This document shows positions 21,871-33,364 of a stretch of DNA of 64,000 bases, piece after piece; positions within the stretch are counted from its first letter, which is position 1; the number at the start of each line of letters is the position of its first letter. The stretch covers positions 66,948,351 through 67,012,350 of the forward strand of contig CM053162.1 of the NCBI GenBank assembly GCA_028571685.1, written 5' to 3'. The notes beneath the pieces were generated by a model. It was given only the letters and a program-made list of their open reading frames with translations. It did no database searches and was not told where the DNA came from. A program made the position numbers and the translations under genes. Origin of the DNA: Heterohyrax brucei. Taxonomy: Eukaryota > Chordata > Mammalia > Hyracoidea > Procaviidae.

Positions 21871-21892
21871 TGATTGGTAATCCCTCAGTTCC

Positions 21893-22605
21893 AACACTCT
21901 TGTTTTTTGCCAGGGCCTTCAGTGCAGCTTGAATCTCTTCCTACAATACCATCAGTTCTTGATCATACACAAGATCCTGAAATGTTTCCACATCTACCAG
22001 TTCTTACTGATACAGTAATTCTGCATATTCCTTTCATTTTCTTTTCTTGTTTCCTGCATCATTCAATACTTTGCCCGAAGGATCTTTCAACATTGCAGTT
22101 TGAGGCTTTTTTTTTTGCTTCAGTTCTTTCAGCTTGAGAAAGGTAAAATGAATTCTTTCAATTCTGTAGCTCCAGGTCTTTCCACTTTTTATTAGAATTA
22201 GTTTGTAGTCTTGAGCTTCCCTTTGAAATCTTCTCTGCAGCTCTTTTTCATCGTCATTTCTTCATTTGCTCTAGCTATTTATATCCCAAAGTGAGTTTCC
22301 AAGTCTCTACTGACATCCATTTGGTCTTTTCTTTCTTTCTTGTCATTTTAATGGATTTTTTGCTTTCTTCATGTATGACGTCCTTAATGTCATTTTATGA
22401 CTTGTCTGGTTTTTTCAGTCCTTAAAGTTCAATGCATTAAGTCTATTCTTGAGATGGTATCTAAATTCAGGTGGGATATACTCTATGTTGCGTTTTGGCT
22501 CTCACGAATTTGTTCCAGTTTTCTTCACCTCCAACATAAACTTCCGTATGAACAGTTGGTGGTCTGTTTGTTGGTCAGCCTCTTGGCCTTGTTCTAACTG
22601 ATAAA
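21893..22605 (-). pseudogene. RTE LINE fragment, antisense (between endonuclease and RT)
   Basis: Landmarks in the order of the reversed RTE LINE: 'ccttcagtgcagcttgaatc', 'tgcttcagttctttcagctt', 'gacatccatttggtcttttc', 'tcaggtgggatatactctat', 'cttggccttgttctaactga'. This covers the part between the endonuclease and reverse transcriptase domains; compare the sense copy at 60116-62075. Multiple stops and indels mean it is inactive. Confidence 0.75.
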
Positions 22606-23249
22606 GGGAAAGTCAAAGTTCAGATTTTTGAGAATTCCTTACTCTTCTCATTCTGAGTCCATGGTTTAGCATTTATTAATCGGGCAATTTAGATTTATCA
22701 TGAAGAATGAGTAGGAATAAATAGAGACTATTGTCCACAGTTTAGAGCTTTCACTTGTTTGGGACCTTTCAAAGGATAGGAAGAATTTGCTTTTCAGTTG
22801 GCAAAAGATCTCCTTGATTTCCTTGTGGATACCTGATTGGAGAAAACAGCTGAGTGGAAGAGAGAAGTAGTTGAGGATGCTACTTTATAATCCAGCAAGA
22901 GGTAACAGTGGCTTGATTGAGCTATGTAGCGGGGATGATCTTTCTGTGAATTGGCTAAGTTTACCATCTATTTAAGGGTGCTGTTGACTCTGTTTCATGG
23001 TGGGTGACGTCAATGTGGCATGTGAGAGAAAGAGAGCAGTGAGACTCCAGGGACAACTGAACGAATGGACATACTATAAACTGAAATGGGGAAGACTGGT
23101 GACAGGCACGTTTCAGAGGTCTTTGTGGATCACGCATTCACTTTAGAACACACTAAATTGGAATCGTCTTTTATTGATGCCAACATATAATCAGCTCTAT
23201 GCGTCAGGGGAGAACACTGAGTTAAAAATTTAATGTAGTCATTTGTAAA
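22606..23249. repeat. Ancient repeat (part), family not assigned
   Basis: About 22830-23110 resembles a mammal-wide repeat with 'tgtgagagaaagagagcagt' and 'ctgaaatggggaagactggt' landmarks. I cannot name it securely. The rest is unassigned. Confidence 0.35.
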
Positions 23250-23432
23250 CCAAAAACCAAACTCATGGTTGTCAAGTCAGTTTTGATTCATTTTGATCCT
23301 AGAGGACCAAGTAGCACTGAGGGTTTCCAAGGCTGTAAGTCTTACAGAAACAGACTGCCACATCTTTCTCCCACTGGAGTGTCCCTTAGCAATCGGGCAC
23401 TTTAACTAGTAGGCCACCAAGGCTCTTTGAGT
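23250..23432 (-). mobile_element. SINE, long variant
   Basis: 'aaccaaaaaccaaactcatg' at the tail side, 'ctgccacatctttctcccac' in the middle, 'gtaggccaccaaggctcttt' at the head side. Reversed long AfroSINE variant. Confidence 0.8.
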
Positions 23433-25457
23433 AACTTCTACATAGAGGTAATACATGAAACCATGAGATCAGGTGACAGAGAAAAAAGATAAAGGGAAGG
23501 TAGGAGACCAGATGGGAGGGCAGGGAGACAGAAGCTATAATTTGCTCCTGATGATTCATTGATCCCTAGTGATTTTATTGCTTATCTTTTTTTTTTTGAG
23601 AAAAGCGTATTCTATTAATTTCAATCTGAATTTTTCTCAGTTCCTTCATAAGTAAATTTAAGACATGTAATTTAATGAAAATTCTATTGCTTTTCACACA
23701 TTGTATCAAAATAGTCTAAGGAATCTTTATAAATTGCAATGAAATGTCAGATTTCCAAGTCTGCTTCCCTTGGCCAACTAAGTCCCACTTAAGAGATCAG
23801 TGCACAAAGAAAGTCATCATGCAGAGAGACAGCTCATCTACCCAACTTCTGTGAAGCTGTATCTGTTTTACAAAGTTTACAATGTATTATTATGATTTGA
23901 AAATATAGTTAGAGACACCCCCATCAGGATCTTGATAATTTGCCAAGAAAGCACAGAGCCATAACATTTAATTTTTTCTAGTTCCACAATATATGCAACT
24001 CACTTAAGGATGGCTCAGTAATGTGGTATGGAGAAAAGCCTGATTAAGATGAGAAAATAATGTAAGGAAAGGAAGGGGAAACAACAAACTTAGACACTCA
24101 TTTCAACAACTTTTGTTTCAGAGAGGGAACAAAGAAATGGGTGGATAGCTACCTAAATGGGTAAATGGGAGAGACTAAGTTTGTTTTCTTCTTGTTTTAC
24201 TAAGAAGATTAGTGATGTAATGTAGAGTTAAAAACAAATTGATGATGTGGTAGAGAAAGAAATGTCACAAGTGTCAAACTGCTCAACAGATCAAAGGAAT
24301 CAGCTGTTCTTAAAAGAAACAGGTGTGTCCATCAATTGCACATGTGCGAAGGCGATGTATGTGGGTCTGAGACAGGACATACTGGGTTTGTAAAGGTAAG
24401 ATGAAGAAGTTCTCATTTGTTTCTATATTCTCAGTCAAATGTGAGGTGAAATCATCTTCTGAGAGCTTAAAGACCAGATGGTTATGAAATAGCATTGTGG
24501 GAAAATGAAAGGATGAACTGACAGGGCATACCCGGTAGGATGTTTGGAAAGTGCTAAGAGACCACTTAATGACTGTAGACATGAATTTGAAGAGAAGTTT
24601 GTCCCCTTGGTTTTAGTTTTTCTTTAGACAGATTAAAGGGCTTATATGTAACCCTAGAGTTGATAGGAAAATATGTTTAATGTCCATTAAAATTTTATAC
24701 TATAAATATACTGATGGAGACGTGCAAAAAGGAGTCAGCAGGGTAGGTTGGGGCGTGATGATAGAGATGAATCATGACATGTAATCAGGGTAGAGGGGGC
24801 TGTTGAACAAAGAAAAACAGTAGTATTTGTTGACTGTGAGGTATTGGTGAGATTAAGCAACTTGAATGTGGCTTTATGAAAATTTACGATGGAAGATCAT
24901 CAATCTTTCTATGTCTGTTAAATGGTGCACTTAACGAAAATCAGACACAATTTTTTCCAGTGCTCAGAGAGCATTAAAAAGAGTCATTCTTGTGTGAATA
25001 CATTAAGGGAAGCTCAATAAATTATAAAATTAGGAAATGAACAGGACAAATTATCTTATATAGCTGCATTATTTTGTTGTTACATTTTTCTTCTTTTTTT
25101 TGACGGCATGCATCTTCAGTATTTGAATGCATACCTATTAATTAAGTGTGTTTAAGTCTTCAGTTGATATTATGAGTCTTGAGAACAATGATCTGGTAAA
25201 ACAAGCCACCAATACATCAAGTGACATGTGACATCTCTGTGTGGTAGGACAGTATACTAGATAGAACTAGATAAGTAATTTATCACAGGCATCCTTCCAT
25301 TTAGCTCCATGTAAAACCTCTGATTTTCCAAATATGACACAGAAAAACCAGGACAAACTGTCAGGGCCCTCTAATTATTGCACAGGAAAACTGGAATTAC
25401 ACTTGCAGAACTTATAGAAATAAAGGAAAAAGTTTGTATAACTAACACATTCAGGAA
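23433..25457. other. Unassigned sequence
   Basis: About 2 kb with no recognised element and no supported exon. A 90-codon minus-strand frame at 24310-24582 has no recognisable domain. Confidence 0.4.
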
Positions 25458-25625
25458 AACAAAAAACAAATCAAACCCACTGCCAATAAATCAATTCCAA
25501 TCTATAGTAACCCCATAAGACAGAGTAAAACTGCCCCACAAAGTTCCCAAGGATCACCTTGTGGATTTGAACTGCTGATCCTTCAGTTAGCACTTACCCA
25601 CTTACACCTTCAAGAACTCCAGCAT
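25458..25625 (-). mobile_element. AfroSINE-type SINE
   Basis: 'caaaaaacaaatcaaaccca', 'gtaaaactgccccacaaagt' and 'gatttgaactgctgatcctt' in reversed SINE order. Confidence 0.85.
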
Positions 25626-25768
25626 CCAGGAAGCATCACCTAATAGAGTGATCAATCTACGCAACAAGGAGGCTCCAACTCAGAACAGCTCAGCTGAATG
25701 CTTTTCACAGGGGACTCACCTTGACACTAAACACTTTAGAACGTGAATAATGCTTTACCTCCGAGACC

Positions 25769-25925
25769 CTTGGAAACCCCAGTGGTGTAGTGGTTAAGTG
25801 CTACAGCTGATAATCAAAAAGGTTGGCAGTTTTAATCCACTAGATGTTCAGTAGAAACTCTATGGGGTGGTTCTACTCTGCCCTATAGGGTAGTTAAGAG
25901 TCAGAATTGCTCAACAGCACTTCAG
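25769..25925 (+). mobile_element. AfroSINE-type SINE
   Basis: 'ggaaaccccagtggtgtagt' head, 'aaaaaggttggcagttttaa' and 'ggtggttctactctgcccta', ending 'attgctcaacagcacttcag'. A poly-T run of 17 follows shortly after (25947-25963). Confidence 0.88.
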
Positions 25926-26007
25926 TTCATTTCTTTTCTTGTTCTTTTTTTTTTTTTTTTTTGATACCGAAGAACAGAGGCATAAAAACTAGTAGGTATA
26001 ATGTTAG

Positions 26008-26172
26008 GAAACGCTGGTTGTGTAGCAGTTAAGAGCCAATTTGCTAACCAAAAAGTTGGCAGTTCAAATACTTCAAGTGCACCTTGGTAACTGCTTAGGG
26101 CAGTTCTGCTTTGTCCTATAGTGTCATTATGTGTCAGAATTAACTTGACAGCAGTGAGTTTTGTTTTGTTTT
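26008..26172 (+). mobile_element. AfroSINE-type SINE
   Basis: 'ggaaacgctggttgtgtagc', 'ccaaaaagttggcagttcaa', 'gcagttctgctttgtcctat' and the tail 'agcagtgagttttgttttgt'. Confidence 0.88.
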
Positions 26173-26830
26173 ATACTGTTAATCTCACAGTAACAAAATG
26201 GTTAAAACTAGACAATAAGGGAAAAATTATAAAATACAAAGACCCAATTCTAGTAAACATTTGTCACTTACAATCACCTGCAAGTTTTTGAATACTCTAT
26301 CACAGTTTTGAGGGTTATCTGAGGTGTATCTTACAACTTCATCAGCACTCTGTAACTTAGGTTCTGCCAAGCCAGTTGCTGGCTTTCAGGTGGAAAGAAG
26401 CCATGAGAGGAGAATTAGGCAGGGGACAGAGAATGTGTTTTATGATTATTCTCTGAATCAGTGGCAGTAACAGCAGTTTCCACTTGGGAATCCCAGCAGT
26501 ATCACTAGATGCTGAAGCCATAGTAACAATTTCCCAACCAACTCCGTTCTAATCACAGGAGGGATGGCTCCCACCTGCCAGTTCAGTTGGCCCCGAAACA
26601 TAGAGAATCACTCTTTTAGAACTTCAGCCTAGAGTGTGTTTCTTTAGCTCTCTTAATAATTTTATGGGCTCTCTTTGTTTATATCTCTTTTCCCTAAAAC
26701 TAATTAATGTGTATTCCATTTTGCCTCCAACTAAATATTCTAGGCAGTATATGATGTTGTGGCATTTAATATAATTAAAAACAGTTGTTCTGCGCTCAGA
26801 ACTAGGGCCCGGATATATACTGTTAACCCA
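26173..26830. other. Unassigned sequence
   Basis: No recognised repeat and no credible exon. Confidence 0.4.
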
Positions 26831-27118
26831 GGAACCCACTCTTCACACGAAAGCTGACCTATAAAACAAAAAATCATACATGTGAGCAATGTGCTTCTTA
26901 CTTCCATCAGCTACATGAGGCCAAATGCACAGCTCCTGCCCAAAAGGAGGCCAAGAAAGCAGGAAGGGACAGGAATTGGTAGAATGGACACAAGGAATCT
27001 GAGACGGAAATAGGGAGTGAGCAGTCATGTTGTGGAGAATACACCCAATGTCACAAAACAATATGTGTAAATGTTTTTGTATGAAAAATTAACTTGAGCT
27101 GTTAAATTTCACTTAAAG
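26831..27118 (+). mobile_element. L1 3' end
   Basis: 'gccaagaaagcaggaaggga', 'tcatgttgtggagaatacac', 'gtcacaaaacaatatgtgta' and the terminal 'aatttcacttaaagca' match an afrotherian L1 3' UTR. The usual A-tail is replaced by a CCAT-type simple repeat. Confidence 0.6.
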
Positions 27119-27119
27119 C

Positions 27120-27275
27120 ACTGTGTCCGTCCATCCACCTGCCGGTCTGCCGGTACTCACGTCCGCCGCCCACTCATCCGTTCCTCAGCCCACCCAGCCA
27201 TCCACCCATCCCTCCATCTATCCACTCACCCCCCTCACCCATCCATCTATCCATCCATCGTCTATCTACTAAGTT
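27120..27275. repeat. Degenerate (CCAT)n microsatellite
   Basis: Repeated 'catccatctatccatccatc'-type units with many C-rich interruptions and several CpGs. It begins where the L1 3' end stops. Confidence 0.85.
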
Positions 27276-27309
27276 GTATTTTAATATCAACTAAGAATAT
27301 TTTCTCATT

Positions 27310-27718
27310 GTCTAAGGGGATTAAATATTATGATCTTGGAAGCCCAGGAGACATGGTCTCTGACCTTTCTGTTAGCCCCAAACTAAGGCCATTCCTGAAG
27401 CTGTCTCTTTAGAAAAAGATTAGACTTGCTGTAAGACATAAAATGATACTGGAGAAGAGCGTGCTTCTTGGCTCAGATAAATACATGAGACTATATGGGA
27501 AGCTTCTCTATGGAAGGGAGATAATAAAGCAGAAACGGACCGGAATTGAGTGAATGGACGCAAGAAATACGGGGTGGGGAGGAGCAGTGTGCTGTCACAT
27601 TGTAAGCCAGAGCAACTAGGGTCACACAACAGTGGGTGTGTAAGGGTTTGTAGGGGAAACTGACTTGATTTGTAAACTTTCACTTGTAGTAGACACACAC
27701 AAAAATTATGGGCTTGGT
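27310..27718 (+). mobile_element. L1 3' end (3' UTR)
   Basis: 'gacatggtctctgacctttc', 'tgttagccccaaactaaggc', and the end 'ctgacttgatttgtaaactt' then 'tcacttgtagta', a close match in order to the afrotherian L1 3' UTR as I recall it. The 92-codon minus-strand frame in it is accidental. Confidence 0.7.
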
Positions 27719-28701
27719 TTTATTCCAAAATAACTTATAAATGGAATGTAAAATAAATAGATAGATACACAGACAGATAAGTGAAAACAGTTTGTCCCTA
27801 CAGTTGCTCAAGGGGTAGGGTTATGAGAGAGAGAATGTAAAAGTAGCACTGAAACACGGTGAAAACCATAACAATTATTTGATTTTTTCTTTACTTCTTT
27901 ATTCCATACATTTCACTTACTGTACGTTACTTTCACACCAACATTACCCTGTTTAGAGCTGTAACTTGAAATCGGGAAATAAAAAATCTCTAAAATTCTC
28001 CGATTTATTTTACCAAGAGTTTTTGACCTTTTGACCTTTCTAGTGTAATTCTTGTAAAAAAATTTTTCTATAAACTTTAGAATCTACCTGTCGTTTTCTA
28101 CTAAAACAAATAAACCCTCTTGGAATTTTGATTAGCATTGTGTTTCACCTATAAATCAATTGTAGCTAATTGGTATAGTAATAATATGTTAATTCATAAA
28201 CATGGTGTGTATCATCACGCGCTTGGGATTTCCTTAATTTCCCTCTACAATGTTTTATAATTTTCTGTGGAGACATTTCACACATCTTTTGTCAGATTTA
28301 TTACCACAAATTTTATGTTTGTTATCAATACTTGATAATTAATAAACTTTTCATATTGTTTCTGACTGGTGCATAGAGATGGAATCTAGTTTTTGGATAT
28401 TAACTCTGTCTGACCTACTTGATAATTTTACTTAACAGTTCTCATAATTTTAAAAGTACATTTTAGGATTTTATACCTAAGCAATCTTTTTACCTTTGAG
28501 CAGAGAAAATTTTACTTTATTTTTCTTTCCCAGATTTCTGTCACATATTTCTTTCTTAAATTGCTCATTTGACCAGTAACTCCAGTGTGATGTTGAAATG
28601 GAGGAGAGGAGTGTAAGTATCATTTAGAGTTTCACAGTTTAGTGACATCTCGAGCAAAATCAAAATACAGAGTCCCTTAAGCAAAAGTCAGTATGAATTT
28701 T

Positions 28702-28860
28702 ACCAAAGTAAACAAAACCTGTATCCATCCACTTGATTTTGACCCTGCAGGACAGAATAGAACTGCCCCACAGAATTTCCAACGAGTAGCTGGTGGATTC
28801 AACCTGCAGACTTTCGGGTTAGCAGTCAAGATGCTTAAGCACTACACCGGCAGGGCTCCC
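28702..28860 (-). mobile_element. AfroSINE-type SINE, tandem copy 1
   Basis: 'gaatagaactgccccacaga', 'tttcgggttagcagtcaaga' and 'cactacaccggcagggctcc': a reversed SINE, followed at once by 'aagatagca' and a second copy. Confidence 0.88.
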
Positions 28861-28873
28861 AAGATAGCAATAG

Positions 28874-29036
28874 ACCACTACCAAACTCACTGCTGTCCCG
28901 TCGATTCTGACTCATAGTGACCTTGTAGACAGAGTGGAACTACTCCAAAGAATTTCCAAGAGTGCCTTGCAGATTTGAACTGCTAACCTTCTGGTTAGCA
29001 GCTGTAGCACTTAACCACTATGCCATGAGGTTTTCC
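28874..29036 (-). mobile_element. AfroSINE-type SINE, tandem copy 2
   Basis: 'ccaaactcactgctgtcccg', 'ctaaccttctggttagcagc' and 'ccatgaggttttcc'. Flanked by 'aagatagca' and 'gagatagca', which look like a target duplication. Confidence 0.88.
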
Positions 29037-29054
29037 GAGATAGCAGCAAAATTC

Positions 29055-29213
29055 CTAACCAAACCCAATGCTATCAAGTGAATTCTGACTCATAGGGACC
29101 CTACAGGGCAGAGTAGAACTGCTCCATAGTTCCCAAAACTGCCTGGCAGATTCAAACTGCTGACCTTTTGGTTAGCAGATCTAACACTTAACCACTAGAC
29201 CACCAGAGTTTCC
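29055..29213 (-). mobile_element. AfroSINE-type SINE, tandem copy 3
   Basis: 'aaccaaacccaatgctatca', 'gcagagtagaactgctccat' and 'ctagaccaccagagtttcc'. Followed by 'aagatacca', a third version of the junction motif. Confidence 0.88.
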
Positions 29214-29477
29214 AAGATACCAATTTGGAAAAAAAAAAAAAATGCTGCTGCCTTCAAGTCGTCCTTAATCCAAGCATGAGAACCTTCTGAGCATGAGCCT
29301 CTGTGGGATGCACAGGTCAGATGCCCAGAAAGCCAATTCTGAGAATGGTACCATTTGTAGGTTTGTCATAAACTGTCTTTTTCAGATAGAGAATAGTCTA
29401 CAGAAAGCTTTATTATTATTATTATCATCATGGACAGTTTTTCACTTGAAATGATTTTTGTGCATCTGTTGAGATGA

Positions 29478-29672
29478 TGAAAACCCCGGTGGTGTTACGG
29501 TTAAGAGTTATAGCTGCTAACAGAAAGGTTGGCAGTTCCAGTCCACTAGACACTCCTTGGAAATTCGATGGAGCAGTTCTGTTCTGCCCAAAAGGGTCTC
29601 AAATGATTTTCCTCCATATTCATTGGAATCAAGTCAATGGCACTGATTTTGGTTTTGGTTTGTTTATTCTGT
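29478..29672 (+). mobile_element. AfroSINE-type SINE
   Basis: 'gaaaaccccggtggtgttac' head, 'gaaaggttggcagttccagt', 'ctccttggaaattcgatgga', and tail 'tcaatggcactgattttggt' with 'tttggtttg'. Inserted in the antisense L1. Confidence 0.88.
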
Positions 29673-30140
29673 TAATAGGCAGACTTTCAAATTGAATTTG
29701 CGTTCCTGTCACACACCCCATATCAGATTACCTTTTTTTTTCTTATTGCTGAATTTGATTTAAAAATATTTTGTTGAAGGTTTCTACAACTGTATCTATG
29801 ATTAACATAGTTCTGTAATTTCTTTCCTTGCCATGACTTTGTCTAATTTTGATATCCTGGTTATCCTACGTCGTAAAATGGTTTGGGATGAGTTTCCTGA
29901 AAAAACTTGTGTAGGACTGGTGTAATTCATACTTTAAAACTTCAGTAAAGTGCAACGAGGATCGCATTAGGGCCTAGAAATTTCATTGTAGGGGACTTTT
30001 TCAAATTATTATAATTTTAATTTCATACTTGGCTTCGCTGGCTATATTGCTTTTTAGATTTTGTTTTTCATTGTTTCCATTTGGTAAATTGTGGTTTTTA
30101 AGGCATTTACCCTTGTTAGTGTTAAAAAGTAAACTCTTCA

Positions 30141-30776
30141 ATAGAAAGCTCTAGTGTTTAGTCTCCATAGGTCTCACTTTGCTTTTCAGTTTAGGCTGCC
30201 AATTCAGCTAAATTCTAATAGCTCTGATCTTATCAGAAGTATGTTTGGATAGCTTCCATTTGACTCAGTTAAAATTCATCTGCAAATGTTCCAAAGGTGA
30301 CTTCTGAGCTTCAGCTCTGTCTCTCCACACGGACCTTGAGACTAAAGGCCTCCAACTGCTGGGCCTTGAGAGAACCTGAGCAGGCTGGGAATCAAACAGT
30401 TCACAAGGTAGCCAGCCGTTCCAAGACTGAGACCATTTTGTTCTGTTTTCCAATCCCACCCCAGCCTCTGTTTACTCTTCAAATTTCTCCTGTAAAATAA
30501 TTATGTGACAGGGGAGATCATCTTTGTATTCTAATTGTGTACAGTTTTAGGCCTGACAGGTCAGCCCACATACCCATCAATTATTTGAGTCTTCTTCTCA
30601 TTGAGCAGATGGTCCTTATTCCTTTCTACACATTTTCTAATCTCAGCACTTACACCAGGAATGAAGGTGTCCCTTATCCTTTGTGACGTAGCAATTTGTG
30701 TTTTATTTCTCTGTGTCTGAAACCTGTCGTTGACTTAAAAAAAAGAAAAAGACAATGATCGTTTTGGTTTGTTCAG
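30141..30776. other. Unassigned sequence
   Basis: Overlapping 60-codon frames at about 30265-30500 have no recognisable domain. No family recognised. Confidence 0.4.
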
Positions 30777-30843
30777 TGGCACTAAGGATTGAATTGTATC
30801 CTCCCTCCAAGTGCGTGTTGAGAGTCTAACTTCTGTAGCTGTG

Positions 30844-31002
30844 GGTGGCAACCCTGTTAGTGTAGCTGTTAAGTGCTATGCCTGCTACCCCAAAGGTGGG
30901 CAGTTTGAATCTGCCAGGTGCTGCTTGGAAACTCAACAACTGTTTTATTCTGGCCTATAGGGTCATTATGAGTCAAAATTAACTCAAAGACAATGGGCTT
31001 TA
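30844..31002 (+). mobile_element. AfroSINE-type SINE with 8-bp target duplication
   Basis: 'ggtggcaaccctgttagtgt' head, 'ggtgggcagtttgaatctgc', and tail 'aattaactcaaagacaatgg'. Exact repeats 'tagctgtg' at 30836-30843 and 31003-31010 flank it. Confidence 0.85.
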
Positions 31003-31119
31003 TAGCTGTGTATACAATCTCACTTGGGAACAGAGTGTTTTTTGTTGTGTTAATAAGCTCATACTAGCGCAGGGAGTGTGTTAAACTCATTCGCTTTTGG
31101 GATACAAAAAGAGAATACT

Positions 31120-31585
31120 GTTGTTGTTAGGTGCCATCGAGTCGGTTCTGACTCATAGCAGCCCCAAGAACAACGGAACAAAACACTGCCTGGTCTTGGG
31201 CTATGTCCTCATCATTTTTACACTTAAGCCTATTGTTGCGACCACTGTGTCAACCCACCATGTCGAGGGTCTTCCTCTTTCTTCACTGACCCTCCACTCT
31301 ACCAAACATGATGGCCTTCACCAGGGACTGATCCTTCCTGACAGCATGTCCAAAATATGTAAGACACAGTCTTGTCATCTTTGCTTCAAAGGAACTTGGT
31401 TGTACTTCCTCTAGAACGTATCTTCTTGTTCTTTTAACTTGGAACTTTGGTTGTACTTCCTCTAGAATGTATCTGCTTGTTCTTTTAACACCACAGTCTA
31501 GCTTTCACATGCATATGATGTGACTGAAAATTCCATGACTTGAGTCTGGCACACTTGAGTCTTCAAAGTGACATCTGTACTTCTC
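31120..31585 (-). pseudogene. RTE LINE 3' end, antisense, with 10-bp target duplication
   Basis: Reversed RTE 3' end: 'ttgttgttaggtgccatcga' (reverse of the ...caacaacaa tail), 'ggtcttcctctttcttcact', 'cagggactgatccttcctga', 'ctttcacatgcatatgatgt'. It is 5'-truncated and flanked by exact 'agagaatact' repeats (31110-31119, 31586-31595). A 50-bp tandem duplication lies inside at 31391-31488. Confidence 0.85.
31391..31488. repeat. Tandem duplication, two ~50-bp units
   Basis: Units begin 'ggaacttggttgtacttcct' (31391) and 'ggaactttggttgtacttcc' (31441), and both run through 'tcttgttcttttaac'-like sequence with about three differences. Other RTE copies have one unit, so this arose locally. Confidence 0.85.
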
Positions 31586-31853
31586 AGAGAATACTAGGTA
31601 CATAAAAGAGCCAGCACAAGTGGAGAAAGACAGGTGAGAAGTCAAAATGGAGACCACCAGGGAATCTAGGATCAGAAGCTAAAAAGAACCAAGGACCTTC
31701 TCCCAGGTCCAACAAAGAGACAAAGTCTTCCTCTACAATCAGCATCCTAAAGTCAGACTTTCAAATTCCTAACCTATAAGAACACCAATTTCTGTTGGTT
31801 AAAACCATCTAATTGCGGTATTTCTGTTGTAGCAGAACAAAGGAACTAAGGCA

Positions 31854-33364
31854 GGTAGCTTGTTTCAGTAGAAGCGATGATCTTTCGTGGCTTGCCACAT
31901 CATAACCAGGAGTGGCAACTTGTCCTGTGGTGGGTTTTGTAACAATCAGTATAAAAATAATATCAGAAAAGTAGAAGATGTATGAGAAGTAATGAAGATA
32001 TTTTTTAGAAGTCATAAATAATTTTTAATTATGAACATGAAAGATACATATGAGATAAATGTGTGATTCCATTTTATTGGCATAGGACAGTACCATTAAG
32101 TGTATAAATCCTTCTCATCTCAAATCCACTGATCATAAGAACAGAGGGACAAGACTACATTTAAAACTGAAACAATAGTTTAAACTACTACAAAAATAAC
32201 CTGGCTAATGTAATCATGTACATCAAAGAATTGTGTTTGCTTATTACAGTAATATTTAAGATCAGTGTACTAGAGTGCCTTAACTTTTTTATATTCATTT
32301 GTAAGAAGACCCTATATTCTATTATTTGTTGTAATAAAATACATGTCATCAACTTTTAGTACGAAGTTATGGTAGCCGGTGATGTCTGAATGTTTATGAT
32401 CTTGTACAATTCAAATTCCTCTCACTTTCATATTTTTATTGTGCCTTTTTCCTTTATTGTGATAGCAGTATGGTATTTAATTATATCCATTCCTATTTTA
32501 TTCATGAAGAGGGTTTATGTGATACTGACAATTCTTGATTGAATTGGCACAATTCTTCACAATGCAAGGTTTTTATTTACGTATCTGGAATGAAGAGTAT
32601 GAAGAGTGTCATTGACTACCTTTCCACTTGCTTTAGTTCTCAGTTATATATAAATCTACAGGGACCTGGATAATTAGCCTTCTGGGACAGCTGCAATAAT
32701 AAGCTTGCCATAAACTGTTAGTGGAAAGATTGCTGCAAAATGCTTTCTTTATTTTACCTAAAATTTTACCTTACAACTTTCCATAAATCCCTCTCTAAAT
32801 CATGTGGGTTATGCAAGTCTTTAAACACTTGCTGTTGTTCCCCTACTGTTTGGTAAAACTGCCAACAGCAGTGCTTTCCAGAATGTGGTGAAGAGAGAAA
32901 GCTATCACATGTGTGGACACAAATCACACTGAGTTCTGAACAGTCACAGAGACCAGAAGGAGCCTCTGATAAGTCACCAGGTACAGGCAGACCCCTTACC
33001 ACAATTGTGTGAGCAGTTGTCAAGCAGATGGTCAATTTAGTTAAAGCCTGATGTGGCGAGATTGTCACCAGGTTTTGGAAGTCTCACAAAGGAGATGATG
33101 TAAATTAACACTGTTGAAAGTAACTTTGAGTGTTTCATGATGTGGGAATGTTTGTAGGCAACTGAATTATTTATCTTATAATAAGAGAATATTTAAGTTG
33201 ACACTTTGAAAAACATGATTAAGTTAGGGTACCATAGAGTTCTGTCTTCAAAGATATCTTCAGGATATAATAAAGCTGAGAAACAAAAGTAGCTTTTACT
33301 TTTTTGAAGAGAGAAGGAAGTAACTCATTATTTTTTAAAGTTTATATGACACCTGGCAACATTA
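31854..33364. other. Unassigned sequence
   Basis: AT-rich. A 100-codon minus-strand frame at 32766-33068 has no recognisable domain or splice context. No repeat recognised. Confidence 0.4.

Larger units (their letters stand above)
28000..30140 (-). mobile_element. Old L1 ORF2 fragment, antisense, with four SINEs
   Basis: Blocks match the reversed L1 ORF2: 28020-28590 ('acaatgttttataattttct'), 28575 ('taactccagtgtgatgttga'), 29370-29480 ('gtgcatctgttgagatgatg') and 29740-30130 ('tgttgaaggtttctacaact', 'ggtttgggatgagtttcctg'). The order is preserved, so this is one L1 opened by SINEs at 28702-29213 and 29478-29672. It contains no intact frame. Confidence 0.7.
30777..31853 (+). mobile_element. 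MaLR-like LTR carrying a nested SINE and RTE fragment
   Basis: LTR parts: 30777-30843 ('ggattgaattgtatcctccc'), 31003-31119 ('acaatctcacttgggaacag') and 31586-31853 ('aatttctgttggttaaaacc', 'gcggtatttctgttgtagca', 'gaacaaaggaactaaggca'). Together these read as a single MaLR-type LTR. The gaps are a SINE with TSD 'tagctgtg' and an RTE fragment with TSD 'agagaatact'. Confidence 0.65.

Noticed and set aside
28702..29222. CRISPR-like array
   Set aside because: The units are ~160-bp SINEs in a mammalian genome, with no short repeats and spacers.
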